From assembly GCF_024362785.1 (NCBI RefSeq), contig NZ_CP093301.1:2232001-2296000 (forward strand): a stretch of DNA of 64,000 bases, read 5' to 3'. The position numbers and the translations under genes are program-made. Source of the DNA: Evansella sp. LMS18 (GTDB taxonomy: Bacteria > Bacillota > Bacilli > Bacillales > Salisediminibacteriaceae). Below are positions 1 to 7,927 of the stretch, piece after piece. Under the pieces are notes generated by a model, which saw only the letters and a program-made list of their open reading frames with translations, had not been told where the DNA came from and did no database searches. Each line of letters opens with the position of its first letter. Position 1 is the stretch's first letter.

Positions 1-348
1 TTCAGCATTCATGAAAGCTTTGTGATTTCCGCTTTGCTCAAAAATACGACTACACCTGTGGCCATTGATATTGCAGCTATTTACGGAGGAATCCCTCCAT
101 TGACCGCAGTCATCTGCACCATGTCGGGAATGCTTGGAGCGATAGTGGGGCCGGCGGTTTACCGGAAGTTCCAGGTGAAAAATGACATTGCCAAGGGTGT
201 GGCGATGGGTGCAGCCGGGCACGCAATCGGCACAGCGAGGCTTATGGAAGATAATGATTATGCCGGTGCTGTCAGCACGATATCCTTTCTGCTCATGACA
301 GTGCTTATGACGGTATTGACGCCGGTTGTGGTGTTTTTGCTGTATTAA
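1..348 (+). CDS. lrgB: LrgB/CidB family protein, 3' end (partial at window start)
   Basis: The reading frame is open from base 1, so the gene begins outside the window; about 115 C-terminal residues are visible. They show the LrgB signature: a GAIVGPAVYR loop, then a glycine/alanine stretch ending GHAIGTAR, followed by a hydrophobic C-terminal helix. The family comprises polytopic membrane proteins that act with LrgA/CidA in holin/antiholin-like control of murein hydrolase activity or in export of small organic acids. The partner lrgA is usually immediately upstream and would lie outside the window. A hairpin terminator follows at 369-406. Confidence 0.85.
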   Translation, partial: FSIHESFVISALLKNTTTPVAIDIAAIYGGIPPLTAVICTMSGMLGAIVGPAVYRKFQVKNDIAKGVAMGAAGHAIGTARLMEDNDYAGAVSTISFLLMTVLMTVLTPVVVFLLY

Positions 349-368
349 AGTTGCAGATATAATGGGGT

Positions 369-406
369 GGTTGATAGATTGTGTCAGGTCTATCAGCCAT
401 TTTTAG
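369..406 (+). terminator. Rho-independent terminator after lrgB
   Basis: GGTTGATAG (369-377) pairs with CTATCAGCC (390-398), with one G-U pair, followed by ATTTTTAG. It sits 20 bases after the lrgB stop. Confidence 0.7.
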
Positions 407-553
407 TTTATCTGGTGAGCTTGTTGCGGCAGTGGGGCCTATCAGAATGTTTTGGTTAATTGCTGTGAGAAAGTTGAGATAGAAGTGTTTATTTTAAAAA
501 AATGAATTTCTCCTCAGTTTTCTGGAAGTAATATACATATTTTGGATTTCGGG

Positions 554-612
554 AGCCTGGCTGATTGTTATTCTCCCCTGCAACATGGAGGCCAGGCTGT
601 CCAATGCCTCCA
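554..612. repeat. Nested inverted repeats between lrgB and the HTH-TPR regulator
   Basis: AGCCTGGC at 554-561 is the exact reverse complement of GCCAGGCT at 591-598, and ATGGAGGC at 585-592 of GCCTCCAT at 605-612. The two pairs overlap and so exclude each other as stems. They lie upstream of the presumed promoter at 673-701, so an operator or an upstream RNA is possible; no function is known. Confidence 0.45.
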
Positions 613-672
613 TAAAATAAAAAATACCTAGTAAAATAGACTGCTTTTCTGTTTGGTTTCTCTATAATTAAT

Positions 673-701
673 TGTTTGTAAATTCAGACATCGGGTATTA
701 T
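673..701 (+). promoter_or_regulatory. Candidate sigma-A promoter of the HTH-TPR regulator gene
   Basis: TTGTTT (673-678), 17 bases, then TATTAT (696-701), about 35 bases before the start codon at 737. The match is good but not consensus. Confidence 0.45.
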
Positions 702-736
702 AATGGCAATTCAGCTGAGGTAACGGGGGTGTTGAA

Positions 737-2026
737 ATGCTTGGAAACAGGATAAAACAACTGAGAATGAAAAAAGGCTATACTCAGGAACAGCTTGCCA
801 GTGGAATTATCTCCACTTCTTATTTATCTGAGATAGAGAACAATCATAGGAGCATACCTGATTATATAGCACCTTCTCTGGCTGAAAAGCTTGATGTAAC
901 AGAAGATTATATACTGGGCAAAGATGTGGAAGAAAGAATCGAACTCCTGAGAAAAGAAATTCGCGGTATTTTTGAACGGCTTAGTGAAGATCTTGATTAT
1001 GACTTTATGTCCGGCTGTCTTCTTATAAAGAAAAAGTATGGGGACCTGAAGGGGAACGAGATCGCCGAGCAGTACTTTTTCGCCATGGAGATGTTCGGGG
1101 AATTTAAATACAGCAAACATAAGGCTGCAGAAACGGAGAACAAAATAAAATCCTATTTAACGGGAACTTCCAGCATTGACTCTTATCCTCTTCTGGTCCT
1201 TAACAGAATCAGAGGTGTAATTGAGTACAGGAAGCGAAATATACAGAGGAGCATTACATATTTCGAGAGGGCGATTGATAACGCGTTGAACAACCAGTAT
1301 AAAGAGCATTTAAGCATCCTTTTTCAGAATATAGGGACATGCTATTTTACAGCGGACAGGTACCAGCGGGCTGTGCATTATTTCAGCAATGCGCTGGAAA
1401 TGTACCAGAAGAATGCCAACCTGAAAGGGCAGCTGAAAGTGTGTATCCACCTTGCGAACAGTATGTCCGCCCTTGGCGATGAGCAGGAGGCGATTTCCAA
1501 ATACAATCAGGCGATCAACCTGCTGAAGTATATTAATGACCCTTTACTGGAGTCCTCAGCTAAATATAACCTTGCCCACTCTTATTTAAAAACAAAAAAT
1601 TACAGAGACAGCATCAAAATGGCTATCAACGCACTCCGGCTCAAGGAAAAACTGAAGGATAAGGAAGGGGTGCTGAGATGTTATTTACTAATAGCCGAGA
1701 TTTACTTGCTGGAAGAAAAGCATGATAAATTTTCGGAGATAGTCCCGATAGCTTCCCTTAACACAATAGGCACGAAAACCCCTGGTGTCCTGGGGAAATA
1801 TCACTATCTGCTCGGCAAGTACTTTTCATTAAACAACAACCTGGAACAATTCAAAGCAAACCTTGAAAAGGCAATTTCCTATTTTTCCAAAGCTGGAAAT
1901 TTTAAAATGGCTGGGAAAATATCATTTGAGCTTGCCGAGAAAGAGAAGAATGAAACACACTACCGGAGATCAGCGGAGTTTTTCGACAAAGCATTCAAGG
2001 AGAAAGAGGAAGGAGGGATACAATGA
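737..2026 (+). CDS. RRNPP-type regulator: XRE helix-turn-helix plus TPR repeats (NprR/PlcR-like)
   Basis: A 429-residue protein. Residues about 6-60 form an XRE helix-turn-helix (IKQLRMKKGYTQEQLA, then LSEIENNHRSIP). The rest is helical with clear TPR units, for example around residues 195-225 (FQNIGTCYFTADRY), 235-265, 275-300 and 355-385. The length and architecture match NprR, a Bacillus cereus-group regulator that senses a re-imported peptide (family knowledge). It overlaps by ATGA a 39-codon secreted-peptide gene, the normal arrangement for a pheromone and its receptor, and faces a subtilisin gene as NprR faces nprA. Inference: it is a cytoplasmic quorum sensor that activates extracellular protease and/or sporulation genes. 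The target and the mature peptide are unknown. Confidence 0.85.
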   Translation: MLGNRIKQLRMKKGYTQEQLASGIISTSYLSEIENNHRSIPDYIAPSLAEKLDVTEDYILGKDVEERIELLRKEIRGIFERLSEDLDYDFMSGCLLIKKKYGDLKGNEIAEQYFFAMEMFGEFKYSKHKAAETENKIKSYLTGTSSIDSYPLLVLNRIRGVIEYRKRNIQRSITYFERAIDNALNNQYKEHLSILFQNIGTCYFTADRYQRAVHYFSNALEMYQKNANLKGQLKVCIHLANSMSALGDEQEAISKYNQAINLLKYINDPLLESSAKYNLAHSYLKTKNYRDSIKMAINALRLKEKLKDKEGVLRCYLLIAEIYLLEEKHDKFSEIVPIASLNTIGTKTPGVLGKYHYLLGKYFSLNNNLEQFKANLEKAISYFSKAGNFKMAGKISFELAEKEKNETHYRRSAEFFDKAFKEKEEGGIQ

Positions 2027-2142
2027 AAAAGGCAGTCATTATCACACTACTGATGGTCCTTATGCTTGCAGTGCCGCAAGCAGTATTCAGTTCAGACAAG
2101 GAAGTACCTGATATGGATTCCGTGGAAGAGAATGAAAGCTGA
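2023..2142 (+). CDS. Small secreted propeptide, candidate signalling peptide of the HTH-TPR regulator
   Basis: A 39-residue ORF starting in the ATGA overlap with the regulator's stop. It has a strong ribosome binding site (GGAGGG, 2012-2017). The N-terminus MKKAVIITLLMVLMLAVPQA is a compact signal peptide. The remaining tail (VFSSDKEVPDMDSVEENES) is polar and acidic, the layout of Phr, PapR and NprX precursors. In those systems the exported tail is trimmed to 5-10 residues and re-imported by Opp. Here the mature peptide would lie within KEVPDMDSVEE (inference). A hairpin terminator at 2166-2203 closes the two-gene operon. The gene is easily missed because of its size. Confidence 0.75.
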   Translation: MKKAVIITLLMVLMLAVPQAVFSSDKEVPDMDSVEENES

Positions 2143-2165
2143 TTGAATGAAGCCGAACAAGAAGA

Positions 2166-2203
2166 CACCTCTTATGCCACAGGGACATAAGGGGTGGATT
2201 TTT
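2166..2203 (+). terminator. Terminator of the regulator-propeptide operon
   Basis: CACCTCTTATG (2166-2176) pairs with CATAAGGGGTG (2186-2196) with one mismatch, followed by GATTTTTCG. Confidence 0.6.
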
Positions 2204-2216
2204 CGTAGCAAATTAA

Positions 2217-2253
2217 AAAGCACCTGCCCCCTTATTGGGGAAGCAGGTGCTTT
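2217..2253. terminator. Bidirectional terminator between the propeptide and subtilisin genes
   Basis: A perfect 11-bp stem, AAAGCACCTGC (2217-2227) with GCAGGTGCTTT (2243-2253). It terminates the minus-strand subtilisin gene, and T-runs exist on both sides. Confidence 0.8.
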
Positions 2254-2265
2254 ATGTTTATTTAA

Positions 2266-3387
2266 TTATTGAACCGACCGGACGGCTGCCTCTACATCAA
2301 CAAGGCCATTGCCATAGTACCAGGAATCTCCAAGAGGGCTGGCAGTATTATTCAGCACCTGGCGGATCTGCTCGTTTGATAAGGATGGATTTGCAGCTTT
2401 AACAAGGGCTGCTGCTCCGGCAACATGAGGAGAAGCCATAGACGTCCCATTTAAGGAAGCATAGTCATTTCCGATGTAGGTGCTCAGTACGCTGACTCCC
2501 GGAGCGGAAATTTCAAGCTCTCCTCCTACACTTGAGAATGAAGCCCGGTTGTTATTTGAATCAATTGCAGCAACAGCCATCACGGAATCGTAGCGGGCCG
2601 GGTAGCCGATTGTATTGAACCAGGCGAATTCACCGCTGTTTCCGGCAGCTGCAATAAGGAGCACTCCCGCATTATTCGCATTGTTTGCGGCGGTTTCCAG
2701 GGCGCTGGAACCTGAGCTAGAACCAAGGCTCATATTGGCAATATCAATATCGTTGTCGATTGTCCATTCAATTCCCTGGGCGATCCCGCTTATTGTCCCG
2801 CTGCCATCTGCACCGAGCACTTTAACAGCGTAAAGATCCACATCAGGGGAAACGCCAAGAACCCCGTAATTGTTATCAAGAGCAGCAATTGTTCCGGCAA
2901 CATGGGTACCGTGGCCGTTGTAGTCAATATAGTCCGGCTCCCCGCTTACAAAGCTTACACCCCCTGCAACGTTCAGGTCTTCATGATGTTCGATTCCTGT
3001 ATCAAGGACGGCAACAGAAACCCCGCTCCCAAAGTTTCCATAGTTGTTCTGGACATCATCAGCGTTAATATGAGGGATGCCCCATGGCACATCTTGATTG
3101 TACGCTTCCACTTCCGCGTTTTCTTCGATAAATTCTATGTTTGGATTGTTTTGAAGTCCTTGGACTGCCTGCTCAGGAAGAGTGACTTCAAGGACATTCA
3201 TATGTTGGAATTCATGCTTTACTTCCCCGCCTAATGCTTCAACCGCCTTGTGGTCCGGCCCGCCGCTGAACCCGATTAAATAGCTTCCATGGTCAGGTGA
3301 AGCGCTGGCCGACAGACCTCCTGCGAACAGTGCCGCCCCTAAAACGACAGATGAAAATACAGACATAAGTTTCGTTGATTTTTTCAA
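2266..3387 (-). CDS. aprE: Alkaline serine protease, subtilisin family (S8)
   Basis: A 373-residue preproprotease. It has a signal peptide (1-29, cleaved after ASAS), an I9 propeptide (about 30-95, with YLIGFSG), and a mature domain from about residue 97 ([11 protein letters not shown]). The catalytic triad is visible: Asp129 (VAVLDTGI), His159 ([10 protein letters not shown]) and Ser316 ([11 protein letters not shown]), with oxyanion Asn250. The mature part resembles the high-alkaline Savinase/M-protease group ([12 protein letters not shown] before the His motif). It is richer in Asp/Asn and poorer in Lys/Arg, suggesting salt adaptation (inference). The start is TTG with AAAGGAGC upstream. 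It converges on the peptide-pheromone operon, which probably controls it, directly or indirectly (inference). Confidence 0.95.
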   Translation of the reverse strand: MKKSTKLMSVFSSVVLGAALFAGGLSASASPDHGSYLIGFSGGPDHKAVEALGGEVKHEFQHMNVLEVTLPEQAVQGLQNNPNIEFIEENAEVEAYNQDVPWGIPHINADDVQNNYGNFGSGVSVAVLDTGIEHHEDLNVAGGVSFVSGEPDYIDYNGHGTHVAGTIAALDNNYGVLGVSPDVDLYAVKVLGADGSGTISGIAQGIEWTIDNDIDIANMSLGSSSGSSALETAANNANNAGVLLIAAAGNSGEFAWFNTIGYPARYDSVMAVAAIDSNNNRASFSSVGGELEISAPGVSVLSTYIGNDYASLNGTSMASPHVAGAAALVKAANPSLSNEQIRQVLNNTASPLGDSWYYGNGLVDVEAAVRSVQ

Positions 3388-3760
3388 TGTTTCCCCAGCT
3401 CCTTTTAAGATTTTTTCGATCTTTTACAAGTTACCACAAATGCGAGTTTGCTAGAGCACTTCGCTCGTTTTATGAGATTTATAGAAGAAATGGGAAGAAA
3501 TTCAACTTATAAACGGGAACAAAGGAGGGGTTTTTGTCGAAAAATGTTGTGAATTTCATAAAAGAAATGAAAGAAACACCTGATTTTCATGATTAAAAAC
3601 AGGAGTAAGCGGGTAAAGGGGTAGTTGTAATATATTTAATGTTTATTTTAAAAGCGGTGTTTTGCTTAATGTACATAGAATGGTAACAGTGAAATCTTTG
3701 TATGGTAGACGAACGTTTTGTAAAATATATTTATGACTAAACAATTTTCTGGGGGATCTA
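3388..3760. other. Divergent intergenic region, subtilisin / V4R-STAS gene
   Basis: 373 AT-rich bases that must hold the promoters of both flanking genes. I see no convincing consensus promoter, operator or coding frame. Confidence 0.4.
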
Positions 3761-4807
3761 ATGAAGAATGATAATGTGAAAATGCAGGTTGACAGCACTC
3801 AGTTCATCTGGGATAAAAATGAAGGGCTGTTCACATTCGACGGAGCTCCGGCTTTATTATTCTGGGACGCGGCAATCGAAGTTTTTCTCGAGACAATGGA
3901 AGAGGTTTCAGGGAAAGAAGCTTCTAAAACGGTGTATGAGGCAACTGGGTATCGAATGGGGACACTTGTGAGTGATTACTACGAAGGAAGAACAGATGTA
4001 GAGAACCTTCTTGAGGAATACAGAGATATATACAGGAACGCTGGCTGGGGAAAATTTAAGGTAATATCTTACTCCTTTGAGGAAAAAAGAGCGGTTATCC
4101 GGTTAACTAACAGCTGGGAACACCGTATTTTTAAAGATAAAAATAAGGACCATGCCGGGGTGCTGCTCCCGAGTCACTGGGCTGGAGTTTTCACCGGAAT
4201 TTTTAATGAAAACATGTGGTACAGAATAAACCAGAGCCAGCTTAATGGCCATGAATATGATGAGGTTGAGATTTTTCCTTCAGATATAACTCCGGCTAAC
4301 AACATCCACGAACTGGCAAGGGAAAAAGAACAGCAGAATATTATGGAACTGGAGCGAAAAGTGGAAGAAAGAACAGGCGAACTAACATCGCTCATAAAGG
4401 AACTGTCTTCCCCTGTCATTCCGGTGCTTGAAGATATTCTCGTTATTCCTATGGTGGGCAAATTTAATGAAAACCGGCTGTCAGATTTGATGGAAAAGGC
4501 AATGGTGGAGTTATCGAGGCATAAAGCAAAGTTCTTGCTCATCGATTTCACAGGCATTAAGAATTTTGATAATTATACGGTTCATAAGATTCACCAGCTG
4601 ACGCATGCGATCAGGCTGCTCGGCGGCACGTGCTACCTGGTGGGAATTTCGTCTGAACTAAGTATTCACATAACAAATTCTGATATGGATTTGAGGGGCA
4701 TCCAGACATTCTCCACTTTGCAGCAGGGAGTGGAGCATGCTATTGTTCAATGCGGTTTCGAGCTTGTGAGGAAGAAGGACAATAAAACAAAGCATAAGTT
4801 CTATTAG
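3761..4807 (+). CDS. V4R-like sensor domain fused to an RsbR-type STAS domain
   Basis: 348 residues. The N-terminal half (about 25-175) has the pattern of V4R/XylR-N small-molecule-binding domains (NAGWGKFKVISYSFEEKRAV, then SHWAGVFTGIF). A short coiled coil (about 190-215, ERKVEERTGELT) links it to a C-terminal STAS domain (about 220-335: SSPVIPVLEDILVIPMVG, LLIDFTGI, ALRLLG-like RLLGGTCYLVGI). RsbR proteins sit in the stressosome and are phosphorylated on Thr in a D-T motif of the STAS domain. Here that position reads FDNYT, so the acceptor is Asn. It may be a non-phosphorylatable stressosome component or a sensor outside the SigB pathway (inference). A terminator follows at 4821. Confidence 0.7.
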   Translation: MKNDNVKMQVDSTQFIWDKNEGLFTFDGAPALLFWDAAIEVFLETMEEVSGKEASKTVYEATGYRMGTLVSDYYEGRTDVENLLEEYRDIYRNAGWGKFKVISYSFEEKRAVIRLTNSWEHRIFKDKNKDHAGVLLPSHWAGVFTGIFNENMWYRINQSQLNGHEYDEVEIFPSDITPANNIHELAREKEQQNIMELERKVEERTGELTSLIKELSSPVIPVLEDILVIPMVGKFNENRLSDLMEKAMVELSRHKAKFLLIDFTGIKNFDNYTVHKIHQLTHAIRLLGGTCYLVGISSELSIHITNSDMDLRGIQTFSTLQQGVEHAIVQCGFELVRKKDNKTKHKFY

Positions 4808-4820
4808 AGTTTAGTTCAGG

Positions 4821-4876
4821 GGATATCCGGAAGGCGGGCGCGGCGAGGCGCTAAAGCCAGCGGATGTCCTTTTTTT
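4821..4876 (+). terminator. Terminator after the V4R-STAS gene
   Basis: GGATATCCG (4821-4829) pairs with CGGATGTCC (4861-4869), followed by eight T residues. The loop is GC-rich. Confidence 0.75.
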
Positions 4877-4929
4877 TGTGGTGGTTGCTGGGAGGGTGTG
4901 AGGGATGAATGATTATGCGGGGGGAGGTT

Positions 4930-5412
4930 GTCCTGAAAGCTGGATATGCTGGACAAATTTGAGAGAGTTAGGTGAGATTTGTCCAGTAAAAAGAGAATGC
5001 TGGACAAATAACATGGAAAGCGTAAATATTTGTCCAGTAAAAGTTACTAAAATTTCTATAAAAGTAAAGCAATGTAATTAATCAGGGGAAATCTTCAATC
5101 TGAAGGAATAATTTGTCCTGAAAGCTGGATATGCTGGACAAATTAAAGTGAGTTAGATGAAATTTGTCCAGTAAAAAGAGTATGCTGGACAAATCTAATC
5201 AAAATCACAAAGATTTGTCCAGCAACTTCGACTTATTTTAACATAAAAGTAAATTAGTGGAATTAATTGAAGGGTATTAACAATTAAATGGAAGATTCAT
5301 CCTGAAAAAGGGGATTTGCTGGACAAATTAAGCTGAGGGGAGTGAAATTTGTCCAGTAAAAAGAAAATGCTGGACAAATCCCACCAAAACCACAAATATT
5401 TGTCCAGCAACA
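4930..5412. repeat. Array of alternating 9-mers with exact 51-bp phase (three ~185-bp units)
   Basis: TGGACAAAT and its reverse complement ATTTGTCCA alternate twelve times, starting at 4950, 4977, 5001, 5028, 5135, 5162, 5186, 5213, 5320, 5347, 5371 and 5398. The spacing is 27/24/27 inside each unit, giving 51 bp between like copies, and 185 bp between units. The sequence between the words is only partly conserved, so the words and their phase appear to be what is maintained. It lies between convergent genes. No function is known to me. Confidence 0.9.
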
Positions 5413-5448
5413 ACCCACGAGTGCCATAATATAGAACTTTAGATAGCC

Positions 5449-5850
5449 CTAAGGAACAAACCTCTCCACATTAAACAGCAGTTCCTCCAGAATGACTTCT
5501 TTTCCTCCAATTGTTTCTATTGCTGAGCCTAATGACTGCAAGGCATTTCCGTTAACTGCAAGTTGCTGGGCTGTGAGGAGCAGCTGAGGGTCGACAGCAG
5601 CATGCTGTTTTGTAGCCCCAAGTGCTTCGAGACTCTGGCCAATCACCTGAACCCACTGGCCGAGGGAAATCTTCTGCTCCCCTTCCGATTCATCATCGAG
5701 CGCAAATAATTGGGCTGAATAATAAGCTTCAGCAAACTGGCCCACTGCCTGAAGCCACAGAGCCGCTATTATTTTTTGTTCAAGCTCTTCTCTTAGTTGT
5801 TCTTTTTCTTCCGGTGCTATATTTTTTCCTTTACCTGTCCTCTCAGCCAT
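5449..5850 (-). CDS. Conserved hypothetical protein with W-x-Q-x-x-G repeats
   Basis: 133 residues from an ATG preceded by GGGGGT; a GTG three codons further upstream is possible. The protein is helical with repeated modules, ALWLQAVGQFAEA, QWVQVIGQSLEALG and NALQSLGSAIETIG, each about 35 residues apart. This is typical of a small Bacillales family of unknown function (possibly DUF6944, unverified). There is no signal peptide or membrane segment. Its 3' end borders the inverted-repeat array. Confidence 0.65.
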   Translation of the reverse strand: MAERTGKGKNIAPEEKEQLREELEQKIIAALWLQAVGQFAEAYYSAQLFALDDESEGEQKISLGQWVQVIGQSLEALGATKQHAAVDPQLLLTAQQLAVNGNALQSLGSAIETIGGKEVILEELLFNVERFVP

Positions 5851-6090
5851 CACTATCACCCCCAGCTGTAAATGCTTCGCACTACCGATTTTCCTAACGT
5901 AACTTATAAAACTAAGCTTTTTCAGCAGCTTTAGTACAGCTTATGAAACTGGCTGGAATGCGTTTGGACAAATCGTTCGTTATGAAAAATCGCTGACATT
6001 TTCCAACAACACCCCAGTTTGAAACTATTTCCAGACAGCTCCGTATATAAGTCATACTGAATAATCAGAAAACAATAAAGGGGGAGGAAA

Positions 6091-6381
6091 ATGTTAAATA
6101 AAGCGTTTCTGTTTGGGCTGATCTTTCTGGCCATCATGGGAATCATAGCTCTCTTCACCACATGGGACATTTTCATCGCAGCTGCTGGTATCGTTGCCAT
6201 TGGTTCAATAATAGGGACTGCAATTTTTTACGGGGTGCTTCTCAGCGGGGATGGGGTGAGGGGCAGCTACAACACGGAAACAAAAAGTGACAGGGACAAG
6301 AGGACAGGATATGGAAATATGATTCTTGTTTTCGGACTTCCGAGTTTGGTAGTCACGGCGGTTTATGTGTTTCTTTTGTAG
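6091..6381 (+). CDS. DUF5316-like small membrane protein
   Basis: 96 residues with three membrane segments (about 4-22, 27-50 and 77-95). A polar loop between the second and third reads SGDGVRGSYNTETKSDRDKR. That loop is the signature of the DUF5316 family of Bacillaceae membrane proteins of unknown role. The ribosome binding site is GGGGGAGG seven bases upstream. The gene is single and followed by a terminator. Confidence 0.7.
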   Translation: MLNKAFLFGLIFLAIMGIIALFTTWDIFIAAAGIVAIGSIIGTAIFYGVLLSGDGVRGSYNTETKSDRDKRTGYGNMILVFGLPSLVVTAVYVFLL

Positions 6382-6417
6382 CTCTGCAGTCTTAAATATA
6401 ATAATAGCTTGAAGAGC

Positions 6418-6450
6418 AGCCAGTTTTAATTTTGGCTGTTTTATTTTTAT
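6418..6450 (+). terminator. Terminator after the DUF5316-like gene
   Basis: CAGCC (6418-6422) and GGCTG (6434-6438), flanked by A- and T-rich arms and ending TTTTATTTTTAT. Confidence 0.65.
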
Positions 6451-6549
6451 TCGAAAAAATATTATTTTGAATATTTGTACTTTTCAGTAGTTTTTTGTGG
6501 GTCCTAATTAAAATGGAAGTGTAATCAAAAAACTTAAGGAGGTAATAAG

Positions 6550-7728
6550 ATGTCTATCCGAAAAGTAAGTTTTATGTTCCTCGCTCTTTTACTCATGATT
6601 ACTCAGCTTCCATTTGCAGCTATGGCGCAAAACGGCAATGCAGACTGCAGAAATCTGTCTGACCCGTCAGTAGAAGGGTGGGTTGATTACGAGCAGATGC
6701 AGAATCGATTAACCCAGATTGAGCAAACAAGCCATGGAAGGGTAGAAGTGGATGTGATCGGCCAGTCTCAGCAGGGCCGTGATATTTACGCAGCCCGTGT
6801 CGGCACAGGGGACCGAGTTCTCCTTGTTACAAGTGAAATTCATGGTAATGAAAAAACAGGTACGGAAGCATTGCTTCAAATGTTAAAGGAGCTTGGATCC
6901 GGAAATTCCCCGGCAATACAGGAAATCCGTGATAACATCACACTCGTGGCAGTGCCGAAATTCAATCCGGATGGTGCAGAACTGAACATCCGCCAAAACG
7001 TATTTCCGTGGGATGATGTAGTATCCGAATTTCCTCAGCTGGAAGGGGCTCCCCGGGCTTACTATTACAATAATAGCAGGGCAGGGTTTGATATTAACCG
7101 TGACTTCAATCCTGATTTAAGCTATGAACCTTCCGCAGAAGATCTGAGAGTAAGAAATTCTGTTGAGAACCCAGGTTTCTTCCTGTCAAATGAATCCCGC
7201 ACGCTTCGTGACCTCTATGTCGATCTTAAGGAAGAGTTTGGTGAAGTTGAAGCTTATGTAGACCTTCACCATATGGGAGCATGCAACCAAAACGAGGACA
7301 CTGGCCAGTACGTGACAGTGGCATTAGATTATCCTCCGCTTGGACCAGATAATAATCCTAAATATTCTGAGTATGAGCTTGACCAGGAAAAATCAAGACG
7401 CTATGCACTTTCTGCCGCACTTGGCATGGAAGCTCGCGCAGGAAACGGCAATGGTGAGCCATCACCATTATGGGGCGGGGCAAGCCGCTATTTCCATCCG
7501 TCTGAACGGGATATGCCTGGCCAGGCAAGGTCTTCTTTTGCTCTGAACGGGACATCGACAATTCTTTTTGAAGTCCGCGGCCAGCAGCAAAACTGGGGAC
7601 AGAAACAAAAAGGAATGCTGACAAGAGCAGTAAAGAACGGACTTTATGGTATCGCCGAGCGTATGGCGGACGGATCTGTTGACGAGATGAATGGGGATGA
7701 TTTCTACGATCTGCCTAAATACTGGTAA
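6550..7728 (+). CDS. Secreted zinc carboxypeptidase, peptidase family M14
   Basis: 392 residues with a signal peptide (1-26, ending AAMAQ). The zinc site motif H-x-x-E is at His98/Glu101 (SEIHGNEKTG), the third ligand is in VDLHHMG, and the catalytic Glu is in TILFEVRGQ. The substrate-binding segment FNPDGAELN and the INRDFNPD stretch are also typical. It removes C-terminal residues from peptides outside the cell (family knowledge), complementing the secreted subtilases in this window. It is monocistronic, with AAGGAGG before the ATG and a terminator behind. Confidence 0.9.
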   Translation: MSIRKVSFMFLALLLMITQLPFAAMAQNGNADCRNLSDPSVEGWVDYEQMQNRLTQIEQTSHGRVEVDVIGQSQQGRDIYAARVGTGDRVLLVTSEIHGNEKTGTEALLQMLKELGSGNSPAIQEIRDNITLVAVPKFNPDGAELNIRQNVFPWDDVVSEFPQLEGAPRAYYYNNSRAGFDINRDFNPDLSYEPSAEDLRVRNSVENPGFFLSNESRTLRDLYVDLKEEFGEVEAYVDLHHMGACNQNEDTGQYVTVALDYPPLGPDNNPKYSEYELDQEKSRRYALSAALGMEARAGNGNGEPSPLWGGASRYFHPSERDMPGQARSSFALNGTSTILFEVRGQQQNWGQKQKGMLTRAVKNGLYGIAERMADGSVDEMNGDDFYDLPKYW

Positions 7729-7789
7729 TCTATCTCCTGAAATGGGAATAGTCTGCCAGATTTAAAAGTATACATGATATCAAATGAAG

Positions 7790-7840
7790 CACCTCCGAAA
7801 GCAGTACTTCCAGTCCGGTACACTCTCGGAGGTGTTTTTA
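7790..7840 (+). terminator. Terminator after the M14 carboxypeptidase gene
   Basis: CACCTCCGA (7790-7798) pairs exactly with TCGGAGGTG (7826-7834), followed by TTTTTA. Confidence 0.8.
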
Positions 7841-7927
7841 AAAGCCTTTGCGGGAGGTGAAAGCATATATTAAGCCACAAGGACCCGGGGATTATGCACA
7901 AAATTGAAAAGGGGAGTAGCTGACAAA

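Noticed and set aside
4930-5412. Array considered as a CRISPR locus
   Set aside because: The repeated words are only 9-10 bases, alternate in orientation and have 15-18 base gaps; no cas genes nearby.
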